A stretch of DNA of 64,000 nucleotides from Viola odorata (taxonomy: Eukaryota; Streptophyta; Magnoliopsida; Malpighiales; Violaceae): positions 12,601,893 through 12,665,892 of the forward strand of contig OY829545.1 of the NCBI GenBank assembly GCA_963691705.1, read 5' to 3'. The first letter of the stretch is position 1, and the number at the start of each line of letters is the position of its first letter. Under the pieces are notes generated by a model that ran no database searches, was not told the origin of the DNA, and worked only from the letters and a program-made list of their open reading frames with translations. The position numbers were made by a program, and so were the translations under genes. Below are positions 12,917 to 25,800 of this stretch, one piece after another.

Positions 12917-13150
12917 AATGTCTTGTTTGCTGCACCTACGGGTAGTGGGAATACCATATGTGCAGAGTTTTCCATATTGAGAAATCTGTAGAAGGGACCT
13001 GAAAGTATCATGCGTGCTGTGTATATCGCACCTCTTGAAGCCATTGCCAAGGAACACCATAATGGTTGGGAAAGAAAGTTTGGTAGGGGCCTTGGAATGA
13101 GGGTTGTTGAATTAACTGGGAAAACAACCACAGACTTAAAACTACTTGAA
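12917..13150 (+). pseudogene. Fragment of Brr2 (SNRNP200) spliceosomal helicase
   Basis: Brr2 is the DExH helicase that unwinds U4/U6 during spliceosome activation. One frame reads NVLFAAPTGSGNTICAEF, then a stop (TAG at 12989-12991), then MRAVYIAPLEAIAKEH and RGLGMRVVELTGKTTTDLKL, matching the Walker A to motif Ib part of the C-terminal (second) helicase cassette. About 78 of more than 2,100 residues are present. The Walker A lysine is replaced by asparagine (GSGNT instead of GSGKT). Similarity stops abruptly on both sides, and the 72-residue frame beginning at 13010 continues into unrelated sequence. A dead fragment, perhaps carried by a transposon. Confidence 0.8.
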
Positions 13151-13503
13151 ACGGATGTTGATGGCAAGAGGGAATTCAATTCTCCGCGAGAATTTGGTGG
13201 TGGCGGTGACGGTCACGGCGACGGCTAGGACAGCCAGCATATATAGATGCAAATTAATTGAGATAGCAATGAGTTTCTGTACAAATTTGCTTACAATTTC
13301 CCTTCCTTTTAATTATGCTTATAAATTTGATGTCTTGAATTCCATAAATCAATAAAAATGTGTATTAAAAATTAGAAATAAACTACAATTGATCTTAATG
13401 AATAAATAAAGATGAAACCAATTACGTACTTTTTTGTTCTTTTGGTGCTACAATTGGAAGGTGGAAGAAGAAGGAGGTCGTGAAGTTTAGGGTTTAATAA
13501 GGT

Positions 13504-13613
13504 TAATTAATTAAATAAGTGATTGAGTAATAGATTTATTCAATTTTATTAGGTAAGTTAATTAATTAAATAAGTAGTTGAATAATAGATTTATTCAATT
13601 TTAATAGGTAGGT
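13504..13613. repeat. 55-bp tandem duplication
   Basis: Two adjacent 55-bp units (13504-13558 and 13559-13613), each starting TAATTAATTAAATAAG, differ at a few positions. Confidence 0.85.
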
Positions 13614-13615
13614 AA

Positions 13616-13815
13616 TTTTAAAAATTAAAAAACTATTACACCCTTAAATTTTTTAATAATTTAAGGATATCATAGTAATTTAAAGAAATAAACCCCTTCG
13701 TGCTTTTTATATAGTTTTTAAAAATTAAAAAACTATTACACCCTTAATTTTTTTAATAATTTAAGGATATCATAGTAATTTAAAGGAATAAACCCCTTTT
13801 GTGCTTTTTATATAC
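13616..13815. repeat. 100-bp tandem duplication
   Basis: Two adjacent units with a period of exactly 100 bp (starting at 13616 and 13716), each containing AAACTATTACACCCTTAA and ending TGCTTTTTATATA. Divergence is only a few bases, so the duplication is fairly recent. It abuts the mariner-type element. Confidence 0.88.
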
Positions 13816-14487
13816 TCCCTCCGTTCGCGAAACAATGTCGTTTCGCGACCGGGCACGCGGATTAAGGAACACTGTTATGGTTGCTTGTTTTACCATACTG
13901 TCCTTCTATTTTCTTCTAATTTACCACACTATCAATCCCAAATCTCAGTCATGGTTTTTTCAAAATCAAAACCAAATCGGGATGGATTGTGAAAATGGAA
14001 GCAAAACTATGGTTGCAAAATCAAAATATCAGCCATGGATTGTGCAAATGGAAGCAAAATCAAAATCTCAGCCATGGTTCTTTCAAAGTCAAAACCAGAT
14101 CGGGATGGATTGTAAAAATGAAAGCCATGGTTCTTTCAAAATCTCAGAATCAAAACCATGGATTATGAAAAGGGAAGAAAAATTAAAACTAAACCACTTT
14201 TGCCCACCACCAAACCCAATTAATTCCACCCAAATCAAAATTAAAATCAATCCCCAAATTAAAACCCATCATCACCGCACCAACCGCCAGCCACAACCAC
14301 TATTGCCAACTACCGCACCAGCAATTTTTCCTTCACTTTACCTTGCATTCGCGCGAGGGAGAGACGAGAGAGAGTGAGGGTAAAACAGTCAGAAATCAGA
14401 GAAAGAATGGTTGGAAAGTGAGAACGACGTTTAATTACCGACCGCGAACAAATGTCTTAAACGACATTGTATCGCGACCGGAGGGAG
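13815..14487. mobile_element. Non-autonomous Tc1/mariner (Stowaway-like) element, about 670 bp
   Basis: Terminal inverted repeats of about 30 bp begin CTCCCTCCGTTCGCGA on the left and CTCCCTCCGGTCGCGA on the right (reverse complement), followed on both sides by ACAATGTCGTTT. The element is flanked by TA dinucleotides (13813-13814 and 14488-14489), the mariner target. The interior carries a 192-residue frame (13799-14377, plus) with internal repeats around SQPWFFQ and QNQIGMDC; it does not resemble a transposase. Confidence 0.82.
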
Positions 14488-14489
14488 TA

Positions 14490-15425
14490 GTATAGATCAG
14501 ATAGATCCCATGGATAAAATTAAAACATTTTAATTTAAATGTTAAGAATGAGCCACCACATAATGCCAAATATCATTTCCCACATAGAAATAGGTGGTGC
14601 TGGAGGCGGTGGTGGTGGCGGCCAACTAAGAGCAGGTGGGGGACGACTGAGCGGTTAATCAAGACGGGTTGTTATCATGCTGGCGCTATTGTGGCGGTAC
14701 TGAGCAAATTATTATTAACCTGCGAGGAAGAAAAACAAAATTTGGAACGACACTCAAATTGAAATTGAGGGATATAGAAAAATATGGACACGTAAGTTCA
14801 GTTAGAGGAGCTGAATGGAGAAGATTAACCGTGTTAGTTTTCATTAATTGAAAAGTTAAAAGTATGAAAGTCTAATTAACTATGACAATTAAATTAAGAA
14901 TAATTGTTCACGATCTAACATAAAATTAAGGATCTATTTTGTGAGAGGAAAAAAATCAGATTATTATTATTATTGTTTTTGAAAAAACCTCTGTTAGTCT
15001 TTTATGCCCGAAATTTTGGTATTTTTTTAATGAACATTCATTTATCTTTTTTTCCCCAAAGTGCTACAATTAAAATATATCCCAACCGTTCTTTTATATT
15101 TTAGAAACTAGATATCACACTTCTGATTTTAGAAAAAAAGAAAAAGAGAAGAAAAAGAAAAGGAGCGAATGGAATAGGATGCGATGCGATCATACGAAAG
15201 CGGCGAAACAGTTGGCGGCAACCTTTGCTTCTTTTTATTTCTTTAATTTAATTTAATTTAATTTAATTTAATTTATTAATCTGTTTAACACTAACACTTA
15301 ACAGTATCGTATCTGGGTGTTCATCTCACTGAAAAAGCAAAACTTATTCCATAGTCACTGCTAACCGCAATACCAGAACCACCTATCCTTCCATTTTAAT
15401 AATTTATACTTCAAAATTCTAATTT
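14490..15425. promoter_or_regulatory. Intergenic and presumed promoter of the RINGv gene
   Basis: No gene recognised. A GGT/GGC-rich patch lies at 14590-14640 and a TTTAA microsatellite at 15242-15275. The last few hundred bases should include the promoter and 5' UTR of the gene starting at 15426, but I cannot point to a specific TATA box. Confidence 0.35.
15242..15275. repeat. Microsatellite (TTTAA)n
   Basis: About seven perfect tandem copies of a 5-bp AT unit. Confidence 0.9.
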
Positions 15426-18400
15426 ATGGCGATGGAAGAGAGCACGGCGCAAGGAGACGAGCGTGAAATATCCACTCCAAATCTTTCACAGGTTCTTTTC
15501 TTCTTCTTCTTCTGTTTACTGCTGTATAGCTCTAAATCTTTGCTTCGAATGTAAGATGCCGATCTCCATCTCTAATGTAGGTAACTTGTTTGGTTGAGCA
15601 GTGTAGCAGCAGTAGTACTACTAGCAGCGGCGACGGCGGCGGTGGAGGCAGCAAGCGGCCTGTCCTTTCCTGTTTACAGATACCGGTGAGGTCCTTGGAG
15701 ACTGAAATTAGCAGAGCTGGGCTGCCGCCGAGACCTAGTTCCACCAGATTCAAATCATCAGTAAAAAATCTCCTCCCTCAGCGCAGCCTCTCGCTCCGCC
15801 CTGTGACGCAACCTCTTGATGATGCCGAGAAGACTGTTCTCATCCTTCCAGATACACTTTCTTCTGATTCCGCCTGCCTCACTTTAAAAGCTGCTCACTC
15901 TTTACCCGCTACTCCAATTGCCAATTTCGGTCCAGTTTCAGCTGAGGAGGCGGATCATGCCGCAGTTTCTCTACATTATGTAACTCATCTCCACTTTCTT
16001 TCTTGTCTTCCTCCTCTTCTTTTTTCTCCTTGTCCGCACTTTCATTTGTGCTGCTTTTTTGCCCTTCTCTTCCTTGCAGAAGTTACCGGTTCACCACCAC
16101 ATCAGACGCTCCTTGTCAGTTCCTGTAAATATCAAAACAAGGAGTTTAAGGCGCACTGATTCTAGTGGAGGCCTCTTCCGTGTCTTTTCTTCAACGCCTA
16201 GACCTTTAACGTCCGATGGTTCCACTGCAAATCATGACTCTACTGCTGAAATCGGTATGCTTTTTGATTTGCAGCTAGTAGATTTGTGTTAACTTTGCTT
16301 TTCCTGTGGACTGACTTGCCGATGGATACGTATTTAGTAATTCAAGAATCATGCTGTGATGTATGCCAGATGTTCCTTAACTCAGTTTCTATCCAAACTA
16401 TTGTTAACACTTAGGTTTTGGCATTCATATTAGTGGCAGTTATGGTTCTTTTTTTTTAATGAAAGCATTAGCATTCCTTGTTCCTTCTTCTGCTGAAATT
16501 ATGAATAGTTGTTAAAGTTTGTTTTCATGCTAATGATGCATCATGATCATGTAATGTCTGTGGTGGGATCACAAAAGTTAATGCTCATTTAACAATATTT
16601 ATGTGTTCTTGCCTTCTGTACTCGTGCATTCTTCTCTTTGCCATCTAGGTACTTATATCTGTTGTTCTTCTGATGTCAAGGAAATGCATGCTACAACAAA
16701 TGTATATTCTTCTCTTTACTATTGATATCATCCTCCTCATCATCAATAGCTTTCATGCTGTAACTGATGCTCTTAAGCCCATATGCAATTCTTGCCTGCA
16801 TTGGTTTGTTCTTCCTTTCCACAAGTTGCTAGTTGAATCATTTGTCCCATTCTCATCTTCTAGACATCTCGGTTGATGAAGATACTGGTGAAGATATTCC
16901 TGAAGAAGAAGCAGTTTGCAGGATTTGTCTGGTTGAGCTTGGAGAAGGTGGTGATACTTTAAAGATGGAGTGCAGCTGCAAAGGGGAGCTTGCTCTTGCA
17001 CACCAAGAATGCGCTGTGAAGTGGTTTAGCATCAAAGGAAACAAGACGTGTGAAGTATGCAAGCATGATGTTCGGAACTTACCCGTAACATTACTAAAAA
17101 TACGTAATCCTCAAACCGTCGTTAGATGGACATTACCTGTACCGCAGCAGGTAGAAGCTACTCAATACAGGCAAGTTCAATGTCTCGACACTTTTATTCC
17201 AATTTATATGTAGAACCTTTTGTAGCTGAGGCTTCTAGTAAATGCTATGCTGATTAGGGATATGTTCTAATATTCTTAATATCGTCATTTAAACCTGCGC
17301 TGCAGTGGGAGATTTCTTTTGAAGATACCAATCCCCCATATAAGTATCAAAATGTTAACCTGGTTGTTTTCTGATAACTGGTTTTTCCCATCAGATAGAA
17401 GGCTGGGATTGCACCTTTGTAGTTAGAGCTAATTATTATACAGTTTAGTTTTTTTGTGTTTATTTGACAGTGTCTTGGTATTTGATTTGGACATGAGATT
17501 GAGTCCTATTTACTCATAGCATTAGGACAACCTATGGTGGGAAGGGTCTTCTCCAGTAGCATAGGCCAATTACTACCCTTGGGGCCAACTAAAAAAGGCA
17601 CATCTTCTTAGGGTAAACAGATGAGCTATGGAACATGAATTTTATGATTTTGAGTACATGGGACAGAAGGCTTATTTTAGTTCTTCTTTTCTTGTGATAT
17701 GTAAGAATTGTCTCAGAAGAAATGTGCAAAGCATAAAAGTTATGATTGTGATTTTTGGTTGGGTTAATTTCTGGAGTCGCTTTTAATAATTCATTAGTAG
17801 AAAGATGGCCTTGGATCTGCCTTAATTTATTATGGTTAACTTAACTAGTCTGTCACAGCATGATATACCAAAAAACTAGTCCTATTAAAGTCTGTTTAAA
17901 TTTAGGCGGGTTATAGATTGGGAGTGAACCATCTGAATTCTGTTTGTTTTGATCTACAATTTTGATGATCCTTTCTCACCTTTCTTGGGTTCCCTTATGT
18001 ACGAATCGGGTACTTGTTTCATTCATGCTTGGCAGGCTCTGGCAGGATATTCCAGTTCTTGTCATGGTCAGCATGTTGGCATATTTCTGCTTCCTGGAGC
18101 AACTGCTGGTATGTAGTTTGTCTTTTTTTAACTCTTATTTAGACTTAAACCAGCTATAGTACCTGTCAACTACAATGTGCTGTGCATCAGGATCATCGGG
18201 TGGGGTAGAAAGTTCTACTCCATATATTGCATAGTATCCAATATGAAGGCGTACGCATACGCCCGTCAGAAAATTTATCTAAACTTTGCTTGACCATTGT
18301 GAACCTTGTTTTTCCCCTACTGGTATGTTTCTGGACATTGCAGAAGAAAACAAAAAAGATAAACATTTCATTGGAGTGTTTTTTCACGGGCTGCTTAGAT

Positions 18401-20753
18401 TTTTCCTTTGAAAATTACTGTATTATATTAGTATATAATTTGATTCCGTTAATTAGTAATCAACTACACATGCGTGTCATGTGTAATGTTTACAATCTTA
18501 AGATTAGAAATGTCCCAAAACATACGAGCCTCGGTTTGTTTGTGCAGCACCTCACCCTAACATAATAAAAGCTACAGGTTCCATTACCTGAAAGAACAAT
18601 GAAATCTTTTTTCCCATGCTGCATTATTCAAAATTTTCTCCTTTTAGTATTTTATTGTTCTAATTGAAGTAGTCTTCCTTTTGTAATTTTTTTCTGTTGA
18701 ATACTCAGGTAACAGACATGGGTCCTCGTGCTCTTGCCATTTCATTGCCTTTCTCTTGTGTTTTAGGTCTCCTTTCTTCCATGATTGCTTCCACCATGGG
18801 TGAGTTTCTTCTATCTTTTTTCATGTCTGATTTAAGCTGTCTTTTTCACTGTTGTCATCAACTGTCACCAAGATACACCATTTGTAATGATACATATAGT
18901 CCGTTACGATAAAATTATACTTTCCTCTAGGGAGGCATTATATAAAATCTCGAATTTATATTGTTGAAACCTTCTTGAAGACCAAGAACCATTTAGTTTT
19001 TGCACTGATAGTCCACGAGATCTGGCATCTGTTGGCTAAAGGAATGTTTGTAGTCATGGAAGATAAAAGTATTTGAGTTCTCTTTATTGCGACTTATGAG
19101 TTGCAGGGTGAATCCTTGTAAAAGGTTCAAAATAATGGCCAAAATGTATTCTAGAATAGTGTAATAGAATCACATTTGTAGTGTATGCTGCAGATATTAA
19201 CTCTCTTTTTTCCTGACATTTTTGCTAACTATTGTGATTTACGTGATAAGGTGATAGTGCTACACAATTATAATATATATTTAATAGTATCACAATTGCA
19301 TGCCTGCCAAGTTCCATGTATGATGTTTTGAAAGGAAGTTGTAGAAGTGTTAAGTTCTAGGTGACTTTCAATCTTAATAGTTAATAATGAGGTTAGCATG
19401 CAATATGCTACCTTACATCTAATAAAGTGCCTGCGGAGCACATTATTCAATTCCAAAAAAATTGGTAATAGAGCCAGTAATTCAAGAGTGATAGAATACT
19501 TCTATGGTATTTTCGTTTTTTTCCCCCCATTCTCGTGTCACACTGTCCCTTGTCTCCCTTAGTTGAGCAGGATGACCATGAAAAGCAATTTGCCTTAGGC
19601 TCCTACAATGAAAGAATGAAAACTTGGTAAGCTAGTAAGGTTTTTTCAAAAGTTATCCTAAATATGTGAGAGTTTTTGAGAATAGAGAAAGGGAGAGTAT
19701 TATTGTTATCAGAGGCCCTTAAAGGAAAAACTGGATAAAAGACGTAGATGAAGAAATACTAACCAGGTGTTAGAGCAGGACATGAAAAGAGAACAAGCTG
19801 AGAGATAAGAATTTCAAAGAGTAACAGCTTTCATAGACTCTGAAACTGTAGAGGAGCGCTGACAGTATGTTTGATAAGATGAAGCATTGTAGTAATTGAA
19901 TCAAAGGAGTTTCAAAGCCATCTGTTAAGCTCAAGTGAATAAAATAGCTTCATAATCAGCATGAGATGCTGTCTACCAGAATGCTTTTCTTTTAAAATTT
20001 AATAAGCTATTGGTGTGAATTCAATAAATTGAACTGACGGCTGTTGTTTCAACACCATGAATTTGGTGTCATGTAGGAAAGAAGTAGGTACATACAGGCA
20101 TAACATAGATAAAGTAATCATTTGGGTGTAGTCTCGAATTTGTAAGAGCAATAGATTCTTGTCTTGATAATCCAGCTCCTACGCTACTAACATTGCTCTT
20201 TGATTTTTATTTTTATTTTTGCAACCATGCTTTTGCATTTCTGCCAAAAAAGGCATCTTTAGTTGATGACTTATCATGATTGAAGGACCTTATGAGACAT
20301 GATGGTGGCAGTGAGCAGGAGCTACATATGGGCTTATGCTTCGTTCCAGTTTGCCATAGTGATCTTGTTTGCACATATCTTTTATGTTGTGGTAAGGAAA
20401 CTAAATCCTTTCAATAGGTGAAATTCTTAGTAGTTCTACAGAAGAGGGCAAGGAGTATGGATTTGGACTTCATATTTCATGTTATTATTATTCCAAAATT
20501 GCAGCTCAACGTGAATCCTATACTTTCGGTCCTGCTATCCTCATTCACTGGATTTGGAATTGCGATTAGCACAAATTCTCTTATCGTGGAGTATCTTAGA
20601 TGGAGGACTGGTAGACGACTGAATTCTCCTCATCAACAGATTAACACAGATGTACAGCGGCAACAGCATCAAGATCAGCAGCAAGAGCTTCATCAAAATC
20701 AGCAACAGAGACAACAATTTGTAGAAGATCCCAATGCTAGACCCCCAATATAG
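15426..20753 (+). CDS. RINGv (RING-CH) membrane E3 ubiquitin ligase
   Basis: Predicted MARCH-like E3 ubiquitin ligase of internal membranes. Exons: 15426-15491, 15602-15979, 16080-16254, 16864-17170, 18036-18108, 18709-18799, 20312-20391 and 20505-20753, giving 472 residues in one continuous frame. A serine-rich, probably disordered N-terminal half (about 1-205) is followed by a C4HC3 RINGv finger at about residues 225-275 (CRIC, CSC, HQEC, CEVC). Four hydrophobic segments follow ([19 protein letters not shown], the [18 protein letters not shown] region, the [16 protein letters not shown] region, the [17 protein letters not shown] region), then a glutamine-rich tail. The fourth intron uses a GC donor (CAG|GCAAGT at 17171); only this junction keeps the frame (TAC AG|G CTC TGG). 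The start is the first of two nearby ATGs (MAM). Plant homologues have the same architecture; substrates are unknown. Confidence 0.92.
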
Positions 20754-22879
20754 TTCAGGGCAGCAAGAAGCTCTATAACACAGAATAGAAATATATAGAT
20801 GGGTAAAGCCTTTCTTTTCTCTTGAGGTAAACATACTTTGGCTCTTCCCCTTAAACAATTAAACTTTGTGATGTTTCTATTTTGTTCACGTATGTAAAAT
20901 GGTCTAATATATAACGGCAGTCTACTCTAACCAAGCACCATCAGAGCAGTCCATCTTTGTGGTTTTCTAGGTCAGTAGGTTTGAATTGTTGTCTAGTTGA
21001 TGAAATTATGAGTTTGTCAAGCTTTACGTTACAATGAATTCTCTTGCCACCTAACCAGTCATAAGCTTTTGAAGTTGCCTACGGTATCAACATGTAATTG
21101 ATAAAAACTACGAGAGTTCAACTGTTTTGTTGAGAATAAGTTTCTTGCTAGTGACTTTTCATCAAACTTTTTGGGCCTATTGCATGTGAGCCAGGAAAGT
21201 ATTCTAGATTCCTGCCATGTATGGCCAATTTCTGGAAATTACATCCCATTTGAGCCAAGGATAAAGAGAGATTTTATTTGGATAAGAACTAGTAGATTTT
21301 CAGCGCATTAATATACAGGAGCATAAGTTTTTTTCTGAAATGGGTGATCTAAATTAGTTGAAAGAAGCATTTATCCAATGGAAACATGCTATTAAGCGTT
21401 TACAATTTGGAGGAAATATCAGTCGTGCATACATTTTGTTGAGTCATTAGGAGTGCATCACAATCGAGTCACGAAACAAAGAAGTGTATCGAAAGAGTGT
21501 TTTTTTGTGTGAAGTGGATAACTGAGACTCAGATTCAGCTGTTGCTTGTTGGAACATCAGCGTGCTGGTTCTAGACATTCCTTGTTTATCTCTGTTATCC
21601 TATTACAGAATGTGAAAGCAATCTAGCATAAAATATGAAAGCCAACGCAATCTGAGTTCACTGATCTGTTCTGACATGGTATAGGCTTATAGCTCTTTCT
21701 CCTCTCGTAGCCCTAGGTTCTTCTTACCATAGTCAATGTAGGACCATTTCAAGTGTCAAGAAAATTAGTTTTACTTTTTTGTTCTCTTTTCTACTCTCTG
21801 GTCAAATTACATTCTTGGATTGAGCTCATCAGAGTCTACAGCATATTTGTATTTTTCATTTTTTTTTTGCTTTTTGTTACGCAACTGAAGTCTCTCTTTT
21901 TTCTTGCAGGTTTTTACCCTTTGATTTGGTGCCACAAATCCACAATCAAAAACTTATTAACGAAGCATTTTAAAGGGATATGGGAATGTAAGAGATGTTT
22001 GGTATTCAAGCATGTTGTATTGTATTGTATGTATCGATTTGGTTTGTATTCTAGTTTCACCTGCACGATCTGAAAATTTCACACGAAATGATCAGCGTTG
22101 CGTTCATGATAGAGCTCCTCACCAAGTGCTAACGGCGCTCTTGCCTTACAAGCTGGGAGGGAGAGGATGTATAATTAGGGTGCTCATAGTCGTTTTTTGC
22201 CTTTTCCCATCCATCATATAAATATAGAGTTTTAGATTGGATCATGTATCATATTATATTGAGAGGAACAAACCATCTCACTATTGAAGGAAAAAAAGAA
22301 AAATTAGTGATCTTGTAAAACTTTTGCTTGTACTTTTGGTGTGCATTGCATGGTATTAGTTGATAAAACTTTTGGTACCGCCAAAACAGGCCTCACAAAA
22401 AATCAAAACTTCCTCCTTGTATTTGAATTACCATTTCAACTTTTGTTTTATTTTGGAGACACAAGGGAAGGGATTGACTCAGGGTAGGCCATATCGAAAT
22501 TAGAAAGAAAAAAGAACAAAATTTACTCATATTTCAACTTTTTTCCATATAATCATTGAACCTGCAGGCTGCATCTAGTCAAACCAAAATTTGAAGTCTA
22601 TCAAGTACAGAACTACAGAACTATCAAATTCCTCATGGACATGAAATGTACACATAACGGTTAAGGGATTTCTAGTACCTGTGCGTATGTAAAAGTAATA
22701 TTACATAAAACATTGAAGCACTCACTAACTGGTAGCCAAAAGTGGAGGCAAGGATACCACAGGCGCTATAGGCATTTCATACTCGCCTCTCCAGGATCAG
22801 ATCGATAGAGCTCGAGCACTGTAAGCTTTTTCCTTGCAATCTGCAGACTGCAAGTTAAAACTGTTTATCTGCACCTCTA
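20754..22879. other. 3' UTR of RINGv gene and intergenic DNA
   Basis: The gene on the left (plus) and the ERGIC3-like gene on the right (minus) converge here. A TTGCAG at about 21905 followed by pyrimidine-rich sequence could be a 3' UTR splice acceptor, but nothing in the region reads as a protein. The 106- and 69-residue frames at 21753-22221 are Phe/Leu-rich and unconvincing. Confidence 0.4.
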
Positions 22880-25800
22880 TTAAAGTACACTTCTAGCTTT
22901 TGGTTTGGTCACAGACTCGAGAAACCTGTACATCCATCGATCTAGCATTCCTGTTGATAAAAACAATGATAAACTTTTATGGAGACCCAAAAAAAAGCCA
23001 TGTTAAAAAATAAAAATGTAGATAAACACCAATGCAGACAGTTGATTTTGCATTCAGCATGAACTGTGTGTAGTCTGAAGTTAAGGAAACCCAAATGGTG
23101 ATCCATCTTTGATAACTTTGGCTTAAAATTTTAACAAGTGCTGCCATGTAGTTTCAACCATTTTGCAGTTTTCACATTGACACTTAAATATCCTGCTACC
23201 TTCCCTCAGCACATCATTATGTTATTTATTTTAATAATATTGACGGGGCAAAAAAAAAACACTGTAATTCTAATCAACAGCATGAGAGATTGAGAATGGA
23301 ACAAGTACATGCAGAGTCTGTGTTAAACCATTAGATACGTAATATCATGGCTTATAGAATAAAATAAAGTTAGTGACATGCTGAGGGATTTCCTAATTAC
23401 TCCACTAACCCGAATTCTGCATTCCATAATGGCAAAAGTTACTAAATCAGACAAATTCAAGCACAAAAATGTCCCTGCAGAGAGCCACCACTTTCCGGAG
23501 TTTCAATTCTTTCAACGTTGTACAATTTTAAACTGAAATTTACGATTGATGCAAGTAATAAAACACAAACCTGTTAATGCGAATGTACCACCTAAAACTG
23601 CACAAAGCCGCGTGATAAAGTGGAGAAAACTACGCCGTTCTTCTTTAATTGTCACAGTGATCGGTGACAAATCATACAAGAAATAAACAGCTGAAGGTAC
23701 AAGAAAAAAAAGAGAAAGAAAAACCAGGGTGATTAGTACCAAGAATAAAACTATATAGGAAAATTCAGAGAACTGTATATATATCCAACCAACCTGGCCA
23801 TGACCTTTCATCGATCATAGAGGAAAAGTACTCGGTGACTGAGAATTGATTAGTAGGCAAAACCTCTTTGGAGATGTATCTATATTCAGTTGGAACAATC
23901 TGCAAGAAGCAAGACAATTAGAAAATATATAGCCACATCTCAAGGTCAATCGGCCAAATAAAACATTAAACCAAAAGAAATTCTGCATATCATCCAAAAA
24001 TGGAATCTTTTGTCTTTTCAGACCTTCATCAAGAGAATCTTGTTTGCATTTCTTTGTTAACCACCACTTACTACTAGAATCTACAGAACTTTATGGAAAC
24101 TCAAATGATGCAGCAAGTCATCAGATACAACTTCTAGTCAACATCAAAGCTAAAGCTTCAAATTTTACCGTGACAACTTAATAGCTATGATAATGTCCCA
24201 ATTCCGTTAAATGAAGAAGTAAAAACAGTTCCAAACATATTTCAAACTAAATGCACCATCTAATCCCTGGTGTCTGATTCTGAGAGCAGTTATTTAAAGG
24301 GAACGTATACTAGGTTGAGTTTGAGACGAGTTCTTGGACAGAAACAAGGTATAACAAGATGAAATATGACTCATTTTACAATAAAAAGTATTTCCTTATA
24401 AAACACAATCTATTTTACTGTCAATCATGCTAAAGCATACCAATCACTTAGCCGAACTCTATTTCAAATGAACACACAAAACGGGATGTACCATGCTGAA
24501 AGGTCACCACTAGAATCTAGAGATGTGCTGAATTGGTATTTGTCATGCTACATGCCTTAAAACAATTGGGTTGGAGTCCATTGCTAAATCCCCCAAAAAA
24601 ATGAATCTTACATGACAAGGTAAGCAAGAGGAAGCCCATAGTTCAAACCTTAATGTAGTATTTAAATGTTCCAGTTGTCTCACGCAAAATCCGCACAGTT
24701 CCATCAAGAGGATTGTGAAGTCCGGGATATTTTGGTCCAAATGATAAGTCATTTATAATATGACTTACATTGACGTGCTTAGACCCTCCAAAAATCTGCA
24801 AAGAATGGAAAGTACAATGGGCTCAGAAAGAAAGAAAAGAGCATCTCAATATAGCACAATAATTTTTGAACAGACCAGTACAGAAAAAGCCATGAAAAAA
24901 CCAGTCCGTACATTCACTGTAATACAAAAGAAATTTAGGATAGACTACTTCATCATAAACCATAAAAATAAATAATTAAGAAACTCATAATCAACTAATC
25001 ATTGCAAAATAAGTAGCTATGAAGCACAAACACTTCAAAATACCTTGTGTCCAACCAAGGCACAATCAGTTCAATCCATGATAAATTGATAAAAAGGCTG
25101 ACACTAATTATGGGCATGTTGCCTTGGATATCTTACCAGCTCATATTTTACATGTAACGAACTTACAAGGAAAACAGCAGTCATGTGTTCATACTATTTT
25201 TATGCATGCAGTAAGGAAATATGCTCATTCTACTGTACGGTGAATGTATTGCCACACACCACAATGCATCATTTTAGAGCACTACTACGCATCTTGGACC
25301 ATGCCCATACTTAAAAAGACACGAGTTGACCAAGATAGTACCTCATCTCAGACTGCAATTTGTGCAAATTTTATGTTTTACTGGGAATGGAAACAGTACT
25401 ATGTATGTAAAACAAGTAGCCAAGTCAAAAGCAGATTAAAGATGCAGTCACGTCAAGCTGAAATTTAAACACAATAACCATCAACCAGATGGAGTTAGTG
25501 CTACATTTGTTTTAGTATGGAAAAAATATAGATCACATGGGAAAAAAGAATATAAATCAGTGTTCAGGGACCAAATTGTAATGTTTCACATACGCTGGCA
25601 AGGTGCAGTAATCAACCAAACAAAAGTTCGAGCAGGCAATATCGTAGTTAAACTCAAAAACCAAAAACACCGAGGAAAATGAGGTTCTGACCGATTGAGC
25701 AATAAAAATGTTCAACCCATGAACTGAAATATGAAAGTTTCCAGCAACCCTTTGGACATCTAGAACCCCATAAACCTGCAAAAGGTATTTAAGAAGCATT

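Noticed and set aside
13010..13228. 72-residue frame as a small gene
   Set aside because: Its first two thirds are a Brr2 fragment starting at an internal Met after a stop; the rest is unrelated.
22012..22221. Open frames in the 3' region of the RINGv gene
   Set aside because: Hydrophobic, repetitive composition typical of T-rich non-coding DNA; no similarity.
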